From: Shewanella sp. GD04112
GTDB lineage: Bacteria; Pseudomonadota; Gammaproteobacteria; Enterobacterales; Shewanellaceae
DNA length: 64,000 bases
Reading direction: 5' to 3'
Assembly: GCF_029835735.1 (NCBI RefSeq)
Contig: NZ_JAOEAL010000001.1
Span: 2,356,001 to 2,420,000, forward strand
Both the position numbers and the translations under genes were made by a program. This document shows, in pieces, positions 18,560-26,933 of this stretch (positions are counted from its first letter, which is position 1; the number at the start of each line of letters is the position of its first letter). The notes under the pieces were generated by a model, which saw nothing but the letters and a program-made list of their open reading frames with translations, did no database searches and was not told the origin of the DNA.

Positions 18560-18823
18560 ATGCGCATAGAAGACCTAACCTTAGACGAATTACATGACCT
18601 GAACGAGCTAATCTGCAAGCGGATAGACTACTTACGTTTGCAAAACGACATCAATGTTCTAAGCCAGCTACGTTTAGGCCAAAAAGTCCACTTCAAGGCC
18701 AAAGAAGGCCAAGTGTTCGGCGTGGTTATCAAAATCAACAAGAAATCAGTGATGGTGGTCAGCGATGATAACCGCCAGTGGAAAATCCCACCAGGACTGG
18801 TGCAGATCATGAAAGACATCTAG
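18560..18823 (+). CDS. Small IS66-associated accessory protein, copy 2
   Basis: An 87-residue protein, the same as the one at 8131, again with GGAGG before the ATG and inside the terminal repeats. Function unknown. Confidence 0.7.
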   Translation: MRIEDLTLDELHDLNELICKRIDYLRLQNDINVLSQLRLGQKVHFKAKEGQVFGVVIKINKKSVMVVSDDNRQWKIPPGLVQIMKDI

Positions 18824-18880
18824 CCAGGATGCTTGGCCGAAATCTATAAGGCGTCAATACGTCCTAAAATGGACGCTTAC

Positions 18881-19892
18881 TTCGTAGCAGCACTTCATCT
18901 TCGAGCATATTGTGCTTTATCTCTCCGTAGCTGTTCTCTATTTCCCATCGTTCAAAATACACATCCAGTAATGACTGCGTACCATATTCCAGACTCGTTA
19001 AGGAGGTGAGAACACCTATGACGTGATTAGGTTGTTCTGGCTTAGGGTACAGGACAAGGCGGGCTTGCCATTTCTCCGGCAAGCTTGGGTCTTGTTTCCG
19101 AGCATGGGCTGACACTTTCATTTCCACTAAAAGGTCTCGCCCTTCCTTATCCAGTTGCTCAACCACTTCATATTGCGTGTTGGATTTTATCGGCGTCATC
19201 CAGTGACTCGTCGTATGTTGCCGTTGCCAATTAATCATCAACTCGGCACTGAGGTAACAGCGGTCAAAAATCGTCAGGGAGTGAGCGGGGGCTGAAGCGG
19301 CCAGCTGTTTGGCATAAGAGACCTCTCCTGTCGAGCTGGGCCCAAAGACAACATCATGTAATAAACGACTTCGCAGCGATGTGAGGGCACATAATCGAAC
19401 AATCGGGTATTCAGTATGGTGGTTTTCATTGTACTTGATGTATTGGAAGTGCTCTGCAAGACAGGCGGTATCATGGGTGCGGAACTGAGTGCCGTCGACA
19501 GAAAGTAAACTCAGTCCAAACCATTTGTCATCGCTATCTTCCTGCTGGGTCCAATGGGCTGCTGTCAGTTTAAAAAGCGCTTCCAAAGGTTGGGCGGTGA
19601 GGCGCTTTCTCGCTTGAGGAATAGCACTTGGTGCAACAGAATCCCCTAAGTGGTTGGAAAGCTTGAGGTCTAGTTTATCTAAAACTTCCGTGATGGGTTT
19701 ATCCCGATACAAGCCAATACCGACAATTAGCCAAACGACAAGTTCGGCGGGTAACTTACGCCGTCTCATGCTGGCTTTATTGGTAGAATCAAGGGCTTGC
19801 TCTATCCATTCGAGCGGGAGTTCTTTTTGGAAGAGAGCCAGTGATTCTGGTGCAGCAAACGTATCGACATCAATCAGCCAGTGAGCCAACAT
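18881..19892 (-). pseudogene. IS4-family transposase, truncated copy A
   Basis: Encodes the first 337 or so residues of the IS4 transposase, then is cut after LEDEVLLRS by the IS66 terminus, which adds KRPF and a stop. The first two catalytic Asp regions and the YREK segment (YFERWEIENSYGEIK) remain, but the C-terminal part is missing. The product is probably inactive. Confidence 0.88.
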
Positions 19893-19983
19893 AAAAAATA
19901 CCCTCAGCAATTAGTGTACTGAGGGTATTGTTAACCATCCGTAGGATCGTTCAACTGATCAATGCCTTAACTGATCGGTGTTA
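18881..19983 (-). mobile_element. IS4-family copy A, 5' part
   Basis: Inverse match to 21488-22590 of copy B, with the inner terminal repeat GGTGTTA ending at 19983. Added to the 94-bp left piece and the 235 missing bases this gives 1432 bp, the exact length of copy B. The element was therefore complete before the IS66 segment entered and a deletion followed. Confidence 0.9.
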
Positions 19984-20022
19984 TCCCGATTGGGAGGCTT
20001 TACAAAATAGCTCATTTTTATC

Positions 20023-21174
20023 TTACGCTTGCGCTTTCTTAGGCAAAGAAAAGTGCAGTAAGGCATAGCCAAGTAATGCTGCTGTCGTAGAACCCATTAA
20101 GATACCGAGTCGAGCATAGGTATCAAATTCAGGACTTACATTTCCGAACGCTAAAGAGGAAATGAAGATAGACATTGTAAAGCCAATACCACACAACACA
20201 GATACCGCAAAGATATGCTTGAAGTTAACGCCTTCAGGTAACTTAGCAACGCCCATTTTTACCGCTGCCCAGCTAAAGGTAAAGATACCTAGAGGCTTAC
20301 CAACCAGTAGACCCAAAGCAATACCGAGTGGCAGCATTGAAGTTAGACCTGACATCGATACGCCTTCTAACGAAATCCCCGCATTGGCAAATGCGAATAG
20401 AGGCAGAATACCAAATGCCACGTATGGGTGAAGCGCGTGCTCCATATGTTTAAGTGGAGAATGTTCGCCCTGCTTTCCCTTTAGTGGGATAGCAAAACCA
20501 ATCACTACACCTGCCAATGTTGCGTGAACACCAGATTTAAGCACCGCGAACCATAAGATCGCACCGACGATCATGTATGGCGTAAGTTTTGTTACTTCCT
20601 TCGCATTCAACATGAATAGGACACCAGTCATGATGAAGCCAACAAGCAACGCCATGGTCGACAGGTCACCGGTGTAAAATAGCGCGATAATAACAACTAC
20701 ACCTAAATCATCGATGATAGCAACCGCCAGCAAGAACACTTTTAGGCTTACTGGTACACGCTTACCTAATAACGCCATGATACCTAAAGCAAAAGCGATA
20801 TCTGTCGCCGCTGGAATTGCCCAACCAGAAATCGCCTCAGGATCGTTGGCATTAAAGGCTACGTAAATAAGAGCAGGAGCTAATATACCGCCAACCGCTG
20901 CAATCGCAGGGAAAATTGCGGTTTCTTTTGATTTTAACGCACCTTCAAGCAGCTCTCGCTTAACTTCAAGGCCAATGAGTAAGAAGAAAACAGCCATTAG
21001 GCCGTCATTAATCCAGTGAGAAACTGACATACCAAATACATAAGTATGCAGTACAGATTGATAAGTTTCGCCCAGCGGTGAGTTAGCAATGGTCATCGCA
21101 ATTGCCGCGGCAATCACGAGAAGAATACCACCAGCTGATTCCATTTTGAAAAAGTCACGAATGACATCGTTCAT
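20023..21174 (-). CDS. nhaA: Na+/H+ antiporter NhaA
   Basis: A 383-residue inner-membrane antiporter that expels Na+ or Li+ for protons, mainly at alkaline pH. The paired Asp of the transport site is in AIIDDLGVVVIIALF, and the opening MNDVIRDFFKMESAGGILL and GLEVKRELLEG are classic. As I recall them, Vibrio NhaA proteins are very close along the whole length. AAGGA precedes the ATG. The gene is the only cargo between the inner ends of the two IS4 copies (39 bp on one side, 313 on the other), so it travelled as a transposon. Confidence 0.93.
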   Translation of the reverse strand: MNDVIRDFFKMESAGGILLVIAAAIAMTIANSPLGETYQSVLHTYVFGMSVSHWINDGLMAVFFLLIGLEVKRELLEGALKSKETAIFPAIAAVGGILAPALIYVAFNANDPEAISGWAIPAATDIAFALGIMALLGKRVPVSLKVFLLAVAIIDDLGVVVIIALFYTGDLSTMALLVGFIMTGVLFMLNAKEVTKLTPYMIVGAILWFAVLKSGVHATLAGVVIGFAIPLKGKQGEHSPLKHMEHALHPYVAFGILPLFAFANAGISLEGVSMSGLTSMLPLGIALGLLVGKPLGIFTFSWAAVKMGVAKLPEGVNFKHIFAVSVLCGIGFTMSIFISSLAFGNVSPEFDTYARLGILMGSTTAALLGYALLHFSLPKKAQA

Positions 21175-21487
21175 GGTTTCGTCCTTATATTTATTATCTT
21201 AATAAACGATTAACAAAGAATGATAAGAGTGTATAGCGGTCGAAAACTTTAGAATAATCGCTTCTTCAGAGTATAAACTTCGATTTTTCCTATATGAAGT
21301 TTACTATACATCGTATTTTCCAACATAACACTCAATTTTGATCACAGCGCGTACTTGTTGTTATCGCGCCAAATGTTTATCAAGATTATGAGAAAATCAG
21401 CATAACATGGCATGTACTGTCATGATAACCCCATACTTTTGAGAAAAATTCAGGAAGTTTCATCCACTAAAAAACCACCCATTGGGG
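21175..21487. other. nhaA upstream region inside the transposon
   Basis: AT-rich 313 bp between nhaA and the inner end of IS4 copy B. It must contain the nhaA promoter brought along with the gene. I see no open frame or clear operator. Confidence 0.5.
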
Positions 21488-21541
21488 TAACACCGATCAG
21501 TTAAGGCATTGATCAGTTGAACGATCCTACGGATGGTTAAC

Positions 21542-21574
21542 AATACCCTCAGTACACTAATTGCTGAGGGTATT
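21542..21574 (+). promoter_or_regulatory. Hairpin over the IS4 transposase ribosome site
   Basis: AATACCCTCA and TGAGGGTATT pair around 13 nt just before the ATG at 21579. The only plausible ribosome site, GAGGG, lies in the 3' arm. Read-through transcripts from outside would fold and hide it, as in IS10-type elements. The same structure stands before the truncated copy A gene. Confidence 0.55.
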
Positions 21575-21578
21575 TTTT

Positions 21579-22910
21579 ATGTTGGCTCACTGGCTGATTG
21601 ATGTCGATACGTTTGCTGCACCAGAATCACTGGCTCTCTTCCAAAAAGAACTCCCGCTCGAATGGATAGAGCAAGCCCTTGATTCTACCAATAAAGCCAG
21701 CATGAGACGGCGTAAGTTACCCGCCGAACTTGTCGTTTGGCTAATTGTCGGTATTGGCTTGTATCGGGATAAACCCATCACGGAAGTTTTAGATAAACTA
21801 GACCTCAAGCTTTCCAACCACTTAGGGGATTCTGTTGCACCAAGTGCTATTCCTCAAGCGAGAAAGCGCCTCACCGCCCAACCTTTGGAAGCGCTTTTTA
21901 AACTGACAGCAGCCCATTGGACCCAGCAGGAAGATAGCGATGACAAATGGTTTGGACTGAGTTTACTTTCTGTCGACGGCACTCAGTTCCGCACCCATGA
22001 TACCGCCTGTCTTGCAGAGCACTTCCAATACATCAAGTACAATGAAAACCACCATACTGAATACCCGATTGTTCGATTATGTGCCCTCACATCGCTGCGA
22101 AGTCGTTTATTACATGATGTTGTCTTTGGGCCCAGCTCGACAGGAGAGGTCTCTTATGCCAAACAGCTGGCCGCTTCAGCCCCCGCTCACTCCCTGACGA
22201 TTTTTGACCGCTGTTACCTCAGTGCCGAGTTGATGATTAATTGGCAACGGCAACATACGACGAGTCACTGGATGACGCCGATAAAATCCAACACGCAATA
22301 TGAAGTGGTTGAGCAACTGGATAAGGAAGGGCGAGACCTTTTAGTGGAAATGAAAGTGTCAGCCCATGCTCGGAAACAAGACCCAAGCTTGCCGGAGAAA
22401 TGGCAAGCCCGCCTTGTCCTGTACCCTAAGCCAGAACAACCTAATCACGTCATAGGTGTTCTCACCTCCTTAACGAGTCTGGAATATGGTACGCAGTCAT
22501 TACTGGATGTGTATTTTGAACGATGGGAAATAGAGAACAGCTACGGAGAGATAAAGCACAATATGCTCGAAGATGAAGTGCTGCTACGAAGTCAGTCTGT
22601 GGAGGGGGTAATACAAGAAATCTGGGGAATATTGATAGCTTACAATTTGGTTCGCCTGGAAATCAGTCGTATTGCGAGAGAGGCGCAGGTATCGCCATTG
22701 CGTATAAGTTTTATGATGGCATTGAGAGATATTCAGGATGAGCTGATGTGGTGTGCGATAGCCTCCCCCGGCTCCATCCCGAGAAAGCTAAGGGCCATGC
22801 GGGAGAGAGTTAAACGCTACATACTGCCCCAAAAAAGAAAACGGCCCAAAGCAAGGACCGTTCGTATCAATAAAACTCGCTACCCTGTTCGCTCTAAACA
22901 CCTTAAGTGA
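21579..22910 (+). CDS. IS4-family transposase (intact)
   Basis: A 443-residue DDE transposase. The first Asp is in LSVDGTQFRTHD and the second in IFDRCYLSAELM. The Glu lies in the family signature Y-x2-R-x3-E-x6-K (YFERWEIENSYGEIK). The basic tail (KRYILPQKRKRPKARTVR) fits DNA binding. The start is the ATG of MLAHWLIDVD; a TTG 18 bp upstream is less likely. It could mobilise the nhaA transposon. Confidence 0.9.
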   Translation: MLAHWLIDVDTFAAPESLALFQKELPLEWIEQALDSTNKASMRRRKLPAELVVWLIVGIGLYRDKPITEVLDKLDLKLSNHLGDSVAPSAIPQARKRLTAQPLEALFKLTAAHWTQQEDSDDKWFGLSLLSVDGTQFRTHDTACLAEHFQYIKYNENHHTEYPIVRLCALTSLRSRLLHDVVFGPSSTGEVSYAKQLAASAPAHSLTIFDRCYLSAELMINWQRQHTTSHWMTPIKSNTQYEVVEQLDKEGRDLLVEMKVSAHARKQDPSLPEKWQARLVLYPKPEQPNHVIGVLTSLTSLEYGTQSLLDVYFERWEIENSYGEIKHNMLEDEVLLRSQSVEGVIQEIWGILIAYNLVRLEISRIAREAQVSPLRISFMMALRDIQDELMWCAIASPGSIPRKLRAMRERVKRYILPQKRKRPKARTVRINKTRYPVRSKHLK

Positions 22911-22919
22911 TAGGTGTTA

Positions 22920-22930
22920 GCTGTATGAGC
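22920..22930. repeat. Right copy of 11-bp target-site duplication
   Basis: GCTGTATGAGC, the partner of 5547-5557. The host adaptor gene resumes here in frame. Confidence 0.9.
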
Positions 22931-23766
22931 AGGATGCTGCTAGCCAACTCGATTACGATAATGCGCTCTCCACCTTGGCTCAGGCCCGTTCTAACCTCAC
23001 CGCAAGTCGCGCCGAGGTGGAAGAGGCCGAATTAGAACTCAGCTATACCGAAATTAAGGCGCCGATAGCCGGACTGGTGAGTCGCTCCGAGGTTGATATT
23101 GGTGCACTTGTGGGCAGTAAGGGCCAATCGCTCCTGACCCGCGTTAAACAGGTCGACCCGATTTATGTCAGCTTTAATATGTCGGCACTGGATTATTTAA
23201 ATGCCCAGCGCCGCCTAACCAGTTATTCGGCGAAAAAAGAAGCCGAGGTCGAAGGTAAGGCGCTCGCGGGTTTTGTGCGGATAACGCTCCCTGATAGCAG
23301 TGAATATCGCTACCTCGGGGATGTGAGTTTTACCGATCCCCAGGTAAACCCTAACACTGGCACCTTTGAGGTGCGCGCCATTCTGCCTAATCCTGAAAAA
23401 GAGCTGTTGCCCGGTCAATATACCAATGTGCGGATAAAACTGTCCGAAATCCCCAATGCGATTGTTATCCCGCAAAAAGCCACCCAAGTAGATCAGGGCG
23501 GGGTGTACGTGATGGTGGTATTGCCCAATAACACGGTCGAGCGACGTTTTATCGTGATCGATCATCAAGGGATTGAAGGGGTTGTGGTCAAAAGTGGCCT
23601 CAAGGCGGGGGAAATGGTGATCACCGAAGGCATGCACCGTGTACGCCACGGCCAGATTGCCGAGCCGTTGAGTGCGAAGGAATACGCCGAGAAGGAAGAT
23701 GAGATGTCAAAAGCCGAGGCACTTAAGCGCCAAGCCTTGGAGCAGCAAAAGCAGGAGCAAAAATAA
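22930..23766 (+). pseudogene. RND efflux periplasmic adaptor, 3' part
   Basis: The last 278 codons of the split adaptor: rest of the hairpin (AQARSNLTASRAEVEEAELE), lipoyl return strand (YTEIKAPIAGLVSRSEVDIG), beta-barrel and membrane-proximal domains, and a Lys/Gln-rich tail. The piece has no start of its own with a ribosome site. Any product would lack the signal peptide. The stop overlaps the pump start by one base (TAATG). Confidence 0.9.
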
Positions 23767-26700
23767 TGGCGCAGTTTTTTATTAATCGGCCGATTTTTGC
23801 CAGTGTCATCTCCATCGTTATCGTGCTGCTCGGGGTGATTGCGATGTTTAAGCTGCCCGTCGATCAGTATCCTTACATCACGCCGCCACAGGTGACCATT
23901 TCTGCTTCTTACCCTGGTGCAAGCTCTACCACCGCCGCCGAATCCGTCGCCACACCGCTCGAGCAGGAAGTGAATGGTGTGCCCAATATGATTTACATGA
24001 GTTCCAAGAGCACCAACTCGGGCGGCACCAGTGTGACCATTACCTTCGATGTGGGCACTAATGCGGACTTGGCAGCGGTGGATGTGCAAAACTCCGCTCA
24101 GCAAGCTTCGGGGGGGCTGCCAATCGACGTGCAAACCGAAGGGGTGACCGTCTCCAAAGATGCGTCGGTGGAATTGTTAAAACTCGCGTTAACTTCGAAC
24201 GATGAAAGGTTCGATGAGATTTACCTGAGTAATTACGCCACCATCAATATTGAATCTGCGCTGAGGCGCATTCCCGGCGTGGGTCGCACCCGTAACACGG
24301 GTTCACGCAGTTATGCGATGCGGATTTGGTTAAAACCCGATGCCATGGCGGGGTACAGCTTAACCACCACAGATGTGATCAACGCCATCAAGGCACAAAA
24401 CAAAGAATCCCCCGCAGGCACCATTGGTACTCAACCTAATAATGACGACATCAGTTTAACCTTGCCCATCAGTGTGGCGGGCAGATTAAGCTCGGTGCAG
24501 GCATTTAATGAGATCATTGTGCGCGCCAATCCCGACGGCTCGATTATCCGGCTGCGGGATATTGCCGGTGTAGAACTAGGTTCCTCCGCCTATACGTTGC
24601 AATCCCAGTTAAATGGTGAAAATGCCACCATCTTGCAGGTGTACTTACTCCCTGGCGCGAATGCCCTAGAAGTGACCCGCAAGGTGAAACAGACGATGGC
24701 AGAGCTGTCGCAAAAGTTCCCCCAAGGGATGAAATGGGAAGTGTTTTACGATGCCTCCATCTTTATCCAGGAATCCATCGATGAGGTGATCCACACCCTG
24801 ATAGAAGCCTTAGTGCTCGTGGTGTTGGTAGTGTACTTGTTCCTGCAAAATGTGCGCGCCACCTTGATTCCGGCCATTGCAGTACCGGTTTCCTTAATTG
24901 GGACCTTAGCGGCCATGCTGGCCTTTGGTTTTACTATTAATACCGTGAGTTTACTCGCGCTGGTTCTCGCCATCGGCATTGTGGTCGACGATGCCATTGT
25001 GGTGGTCGAAAACGTGGAGCGCTTAATCCATGAGAAGGGCATGAGCGCTATCGATGCGACCCGAATTGCGATGAAAGAATTGTCGGGCGCATTGGTGGCC
25101 ACCAGTTTAGTGCTCTGCGCGGTATTCGTGCCCGTGTCGTTTTTAGCGGGGATCACCGGCATCATGTACCGTGAGTTTGCGGTGGCGATTACGGTCGCGG
25201 TATTGATCTCCACCCTAGTCGCGCTGACCTTAAGTCCGGCACTGTGCGCCTTATTATTAAAACCCAGCAAGGCACCGCAGCGGGGATTCTTCCATTGGCT
25301 GAATCGAAAACTCGACGTGGGTACCAATCAATATGTCGGCTTAGTCGCCTTAACCAACAAATACGCCAAACGCAGTTACTTAGCCTTTGCGATTATGTTT
25401 GGTGGCACCTATTTCATCATGTCCCATTTGCCGAGCAGCTTTATGCCCGATGAGGACCAAGGTCGATTCTTTATCGATATGACACTGCCCGATGGCTCAA
25501 CGGTGAATCGCACCGAGGCGATTTTAAAGAAAGCCGAGCAATATGTGCGTGCTAATCCTGCCGTGGCCTATTCATTTACGCTGGCGGGGGAAAACCGCCG
25601 CTCGGGGGCGAATCAGGCCAACGGCCAATTTGAAGTGGTACTTAAGCCTTGGGCTGAGCGCGAAGCCAGTCATGCTACGGTACAATCCGTGATGAAGGCG
25701 ATAGATAAGGATCTGAAAAACGTCTTAGAAGCTGAGTTTAACCTGTATTTGCCATCGGCCGTTCCCGGCTTAGGCAATGGCTCTGGGGTAGAAATGCAGC
25801 TCCAAGACACCTCTGGCACCCATTTTGATGGCTTAATAGAAACCGCTAACGAATTAGTCGAACAGCTAAAACTGCAGCCTGAAGTTGCCAGTGCCAGCGT
25901 GTCACTGCAGAGCGCAATTCCACAATTGCATTTGACGGTCGATGAGGCAAAGGCGATGGCGATTGGGGTGAATGTGAGTGATATTTACAGCACCATCAAA
26001 ACCTTAACTGACTCCTCAACCGTGAATGACTTTAACCTCTTTGGCCGTGTCTATCGGGTGAAGATCCAAGCGGAAGAGCGCTACCGTCAATTCCCGCACC
26101 AGATAAAAGATTATTATGTGCGCTCATCGAGCGGCGCTATGGTACCGATTGGTGTGCTGGCTAAGTATGATTACACCGTTGGGCCATCTTCGGTGACCCA
26201 CTACAACTTATTCTCCAGCGCTTCCATCAATGTCACGCCTGCAACGGGCTACGCCACTGGTGATGTTATCCAAGCCATAGAGCGGGTCGCAACGCCGATT
26301 TTGCCCGATGAGTTTAAATACGAATGGACGGGTATTACCTACCAAGAGGTGCAGTCGGCGAACCAAACCGGCATTGCCATTGGGTTGGCACTGTTATTCG
26401 TATTCCTGTTTTTAGCCGCGCTCTATGAGAGTTGGAGTATTCCAGTCGCGGTATTGCTGATCGCGCCCATCGCACTCTTAGGGGCGGCGGTGACGACCTT
26501 AATCAGTGGCATGCAGAGTAACTTATTCTTCCAAGTGGCATTTATCGCCTTAATCGGTATGGCGGCGAAGAATGCAATTCTTATTGTCGAGTTTGCCAAT
26601 CAGTTGCATCAGCAAGGTCGGACGCGAATTTCGGCGGCGCTCGAAGCTGCGACCATGCGCTTTAGGCCGATTTTAATGACCTCCATGGCGTTTATTCTTG

Positions 26701-26933
26701 GGGTGTTACCGCTGGTGTTATCCGAAGGGCCTGGGGCCGTGAGTCGGCAATCGATTTCGTTACCTATCCTGGGTGGCATGGTGTTGGCAACCACCATAGG
26801 CATAGTGTTTGTGCCGCTGTTCTTTGTCACGACAGCTGGCTGGGTTAAAAAGAAAGTTGTTAAACAACCCATTAAAACAAAAGAGGAATTACTCCTAGAT
26901 CAAGAAACCGTCGAGGAGGTGAGCCGTGGTTAA
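23766..26933 (+). CDS. RND efflux pump permease subunit (native, HAE1 type)
   Basis: A 1055-residue AcrB/MexB/MexF-type inner-membrane pump. It begins MAQFFINRPIFASVISI, has the helix-4 proton relay GIVVDDAIVVVENVER with both Asp, and the usual two periplasmic loops and twelve helices. It normally works with the adaptor just before it and the outer-membrane factor just after it. It overlaps the adaptor by one base and the next gene by 8. With the adaptor split upstream, this pump may be untranscribed or unpartnered in this strain. An outward promoter in the IS could still drive it. Confidence 0.92.
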   Translation: MAQFFINRPIFASVISIVIVLLGVIAMFKLPVDQYPYITPPQVTISASYPGASSTTAAESVATPLEQEVNGVPNMIYMSSKSTNSGGTSVTITFDVGTNADLAAVDVQNSAQQASGGLPIDVQTEGVTVSKDASVELLKLALTSNDERFDEIYLSNYATINIESALRRIPGVGRTRNTGSRSYAMRIWLKPDAMAGYSLTTTDVINAIKAQNKESPAGTIGTQPNNDDISLTLPISVAGRLSSVQAFNEIIVRANPDGSIIRLRDIAGVELGSSAYTLQSQLNGENATILQVYLLPGANALEVTRKVKQTMAELSQKFPQGMKWEVFYDASIFIQESIDEVIHTLIEALVLVVLVVYLFLQNVRATLIPAIAVPVSLIGTLAAMLAFGFTINTVSLLALVLAIGIVVDDAIVVVENVERLIHEKGMSAIDATRIAMKELSGALVATSLVLCAVFVPVSFLAGITGIMYREFAVAITVAVLISTLVALTLSPALCALLLKPSKAPQRGFFHWLNRKLDVGTNQYVGLVALTNKYAKRSYLAFAIMFGGTYFIMSHLPSSFMPDEDQGRFFIDMTLPDGSTVNRTEAILKKAEQYVRANPAVAYSFTLAGENRRSGANQANGQFEVVLKPWAEREASHATVQSVMKAIDKDLKNVLEAEFNLYLPSAVPGLGNGSGVEMQLQDTSGTHFDGLIETANELVEQLKLQPEVASASVSLQSAIPQLHLTVDEAKAMAIGVNVSDIYSTIKTLTDSSTVNDFNLFGRVYRVKIQAEERYRQFPHQIKDYYVRSSSGAMVPIGVLAKYDYTVGPSSVTHYNLFSSASINVTPATGYATGDVIQAIERVATPILPDEFKYEWTGITYQEVQSANQTGIAIGLALLFVFLFLAALYESWSIPVAVLLIAPIALLGAAVTTLISGMQSNLFFQVAFIALIGMAAKNAILIVEFANQLHQQGRTRISAALEAATMRFRPILMTSMAFILGVLPLVLSEGPGAVSRQSISLPILGGMVLATTIGIVFVPLFFVTTAGWVKKKVVKQPIKTKEELLLDQETVEEVSRG

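Larger units (their letters stand above)
13604..18880 (+). mobile_element. IS66-family element, copy 2 (interrupted)
   Basis: Same terminal repeats and gene order as copy 1 and same orientation, but tnpC is split by another IS66-family element at 15235-17763. Without that insertion its length is close to copy 1. Its flanks (TAACACCC left, TTCGTAGC right) do not form a duplication. Together with copy 1 it brackets the imported efflux segment 8452-13603. Confidence 0.88.
5558..22919. mobile_element. Composite transposon: two inverted IS4-family copies around nhaA, with nested insertions
   Basis: Outer ends are TAACACCTATCACTTAAGG (left) and its inverse (right), and an 11-bp duplication flanks the unit. 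The left IS4 copy (5558-5651 plus 18881-19983) is interrupted; the right copy (21488-22919) is complete. The payload between the inner ends is only 1504 bp and holds nhaA. Later insertions (IS66-family copies and an RND efflux segment) expanded the left IS copy by about 13 kb. Precise removal of 5558-22930 restores the host adaptor gene. Confidence 0.85.
21488..22919 (+). mobile_element. IS4-family element, copy B (complete)
   Basis: 1432 bp with imperfect terminal repeats, TAACACCGATCAGTTAAGG inner and TAACACCTATCACTTAAGG outer (inverse), 17 of 19 equal. One transposase gene. It lies inverted relative to copy A. Confidence 0.9.
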
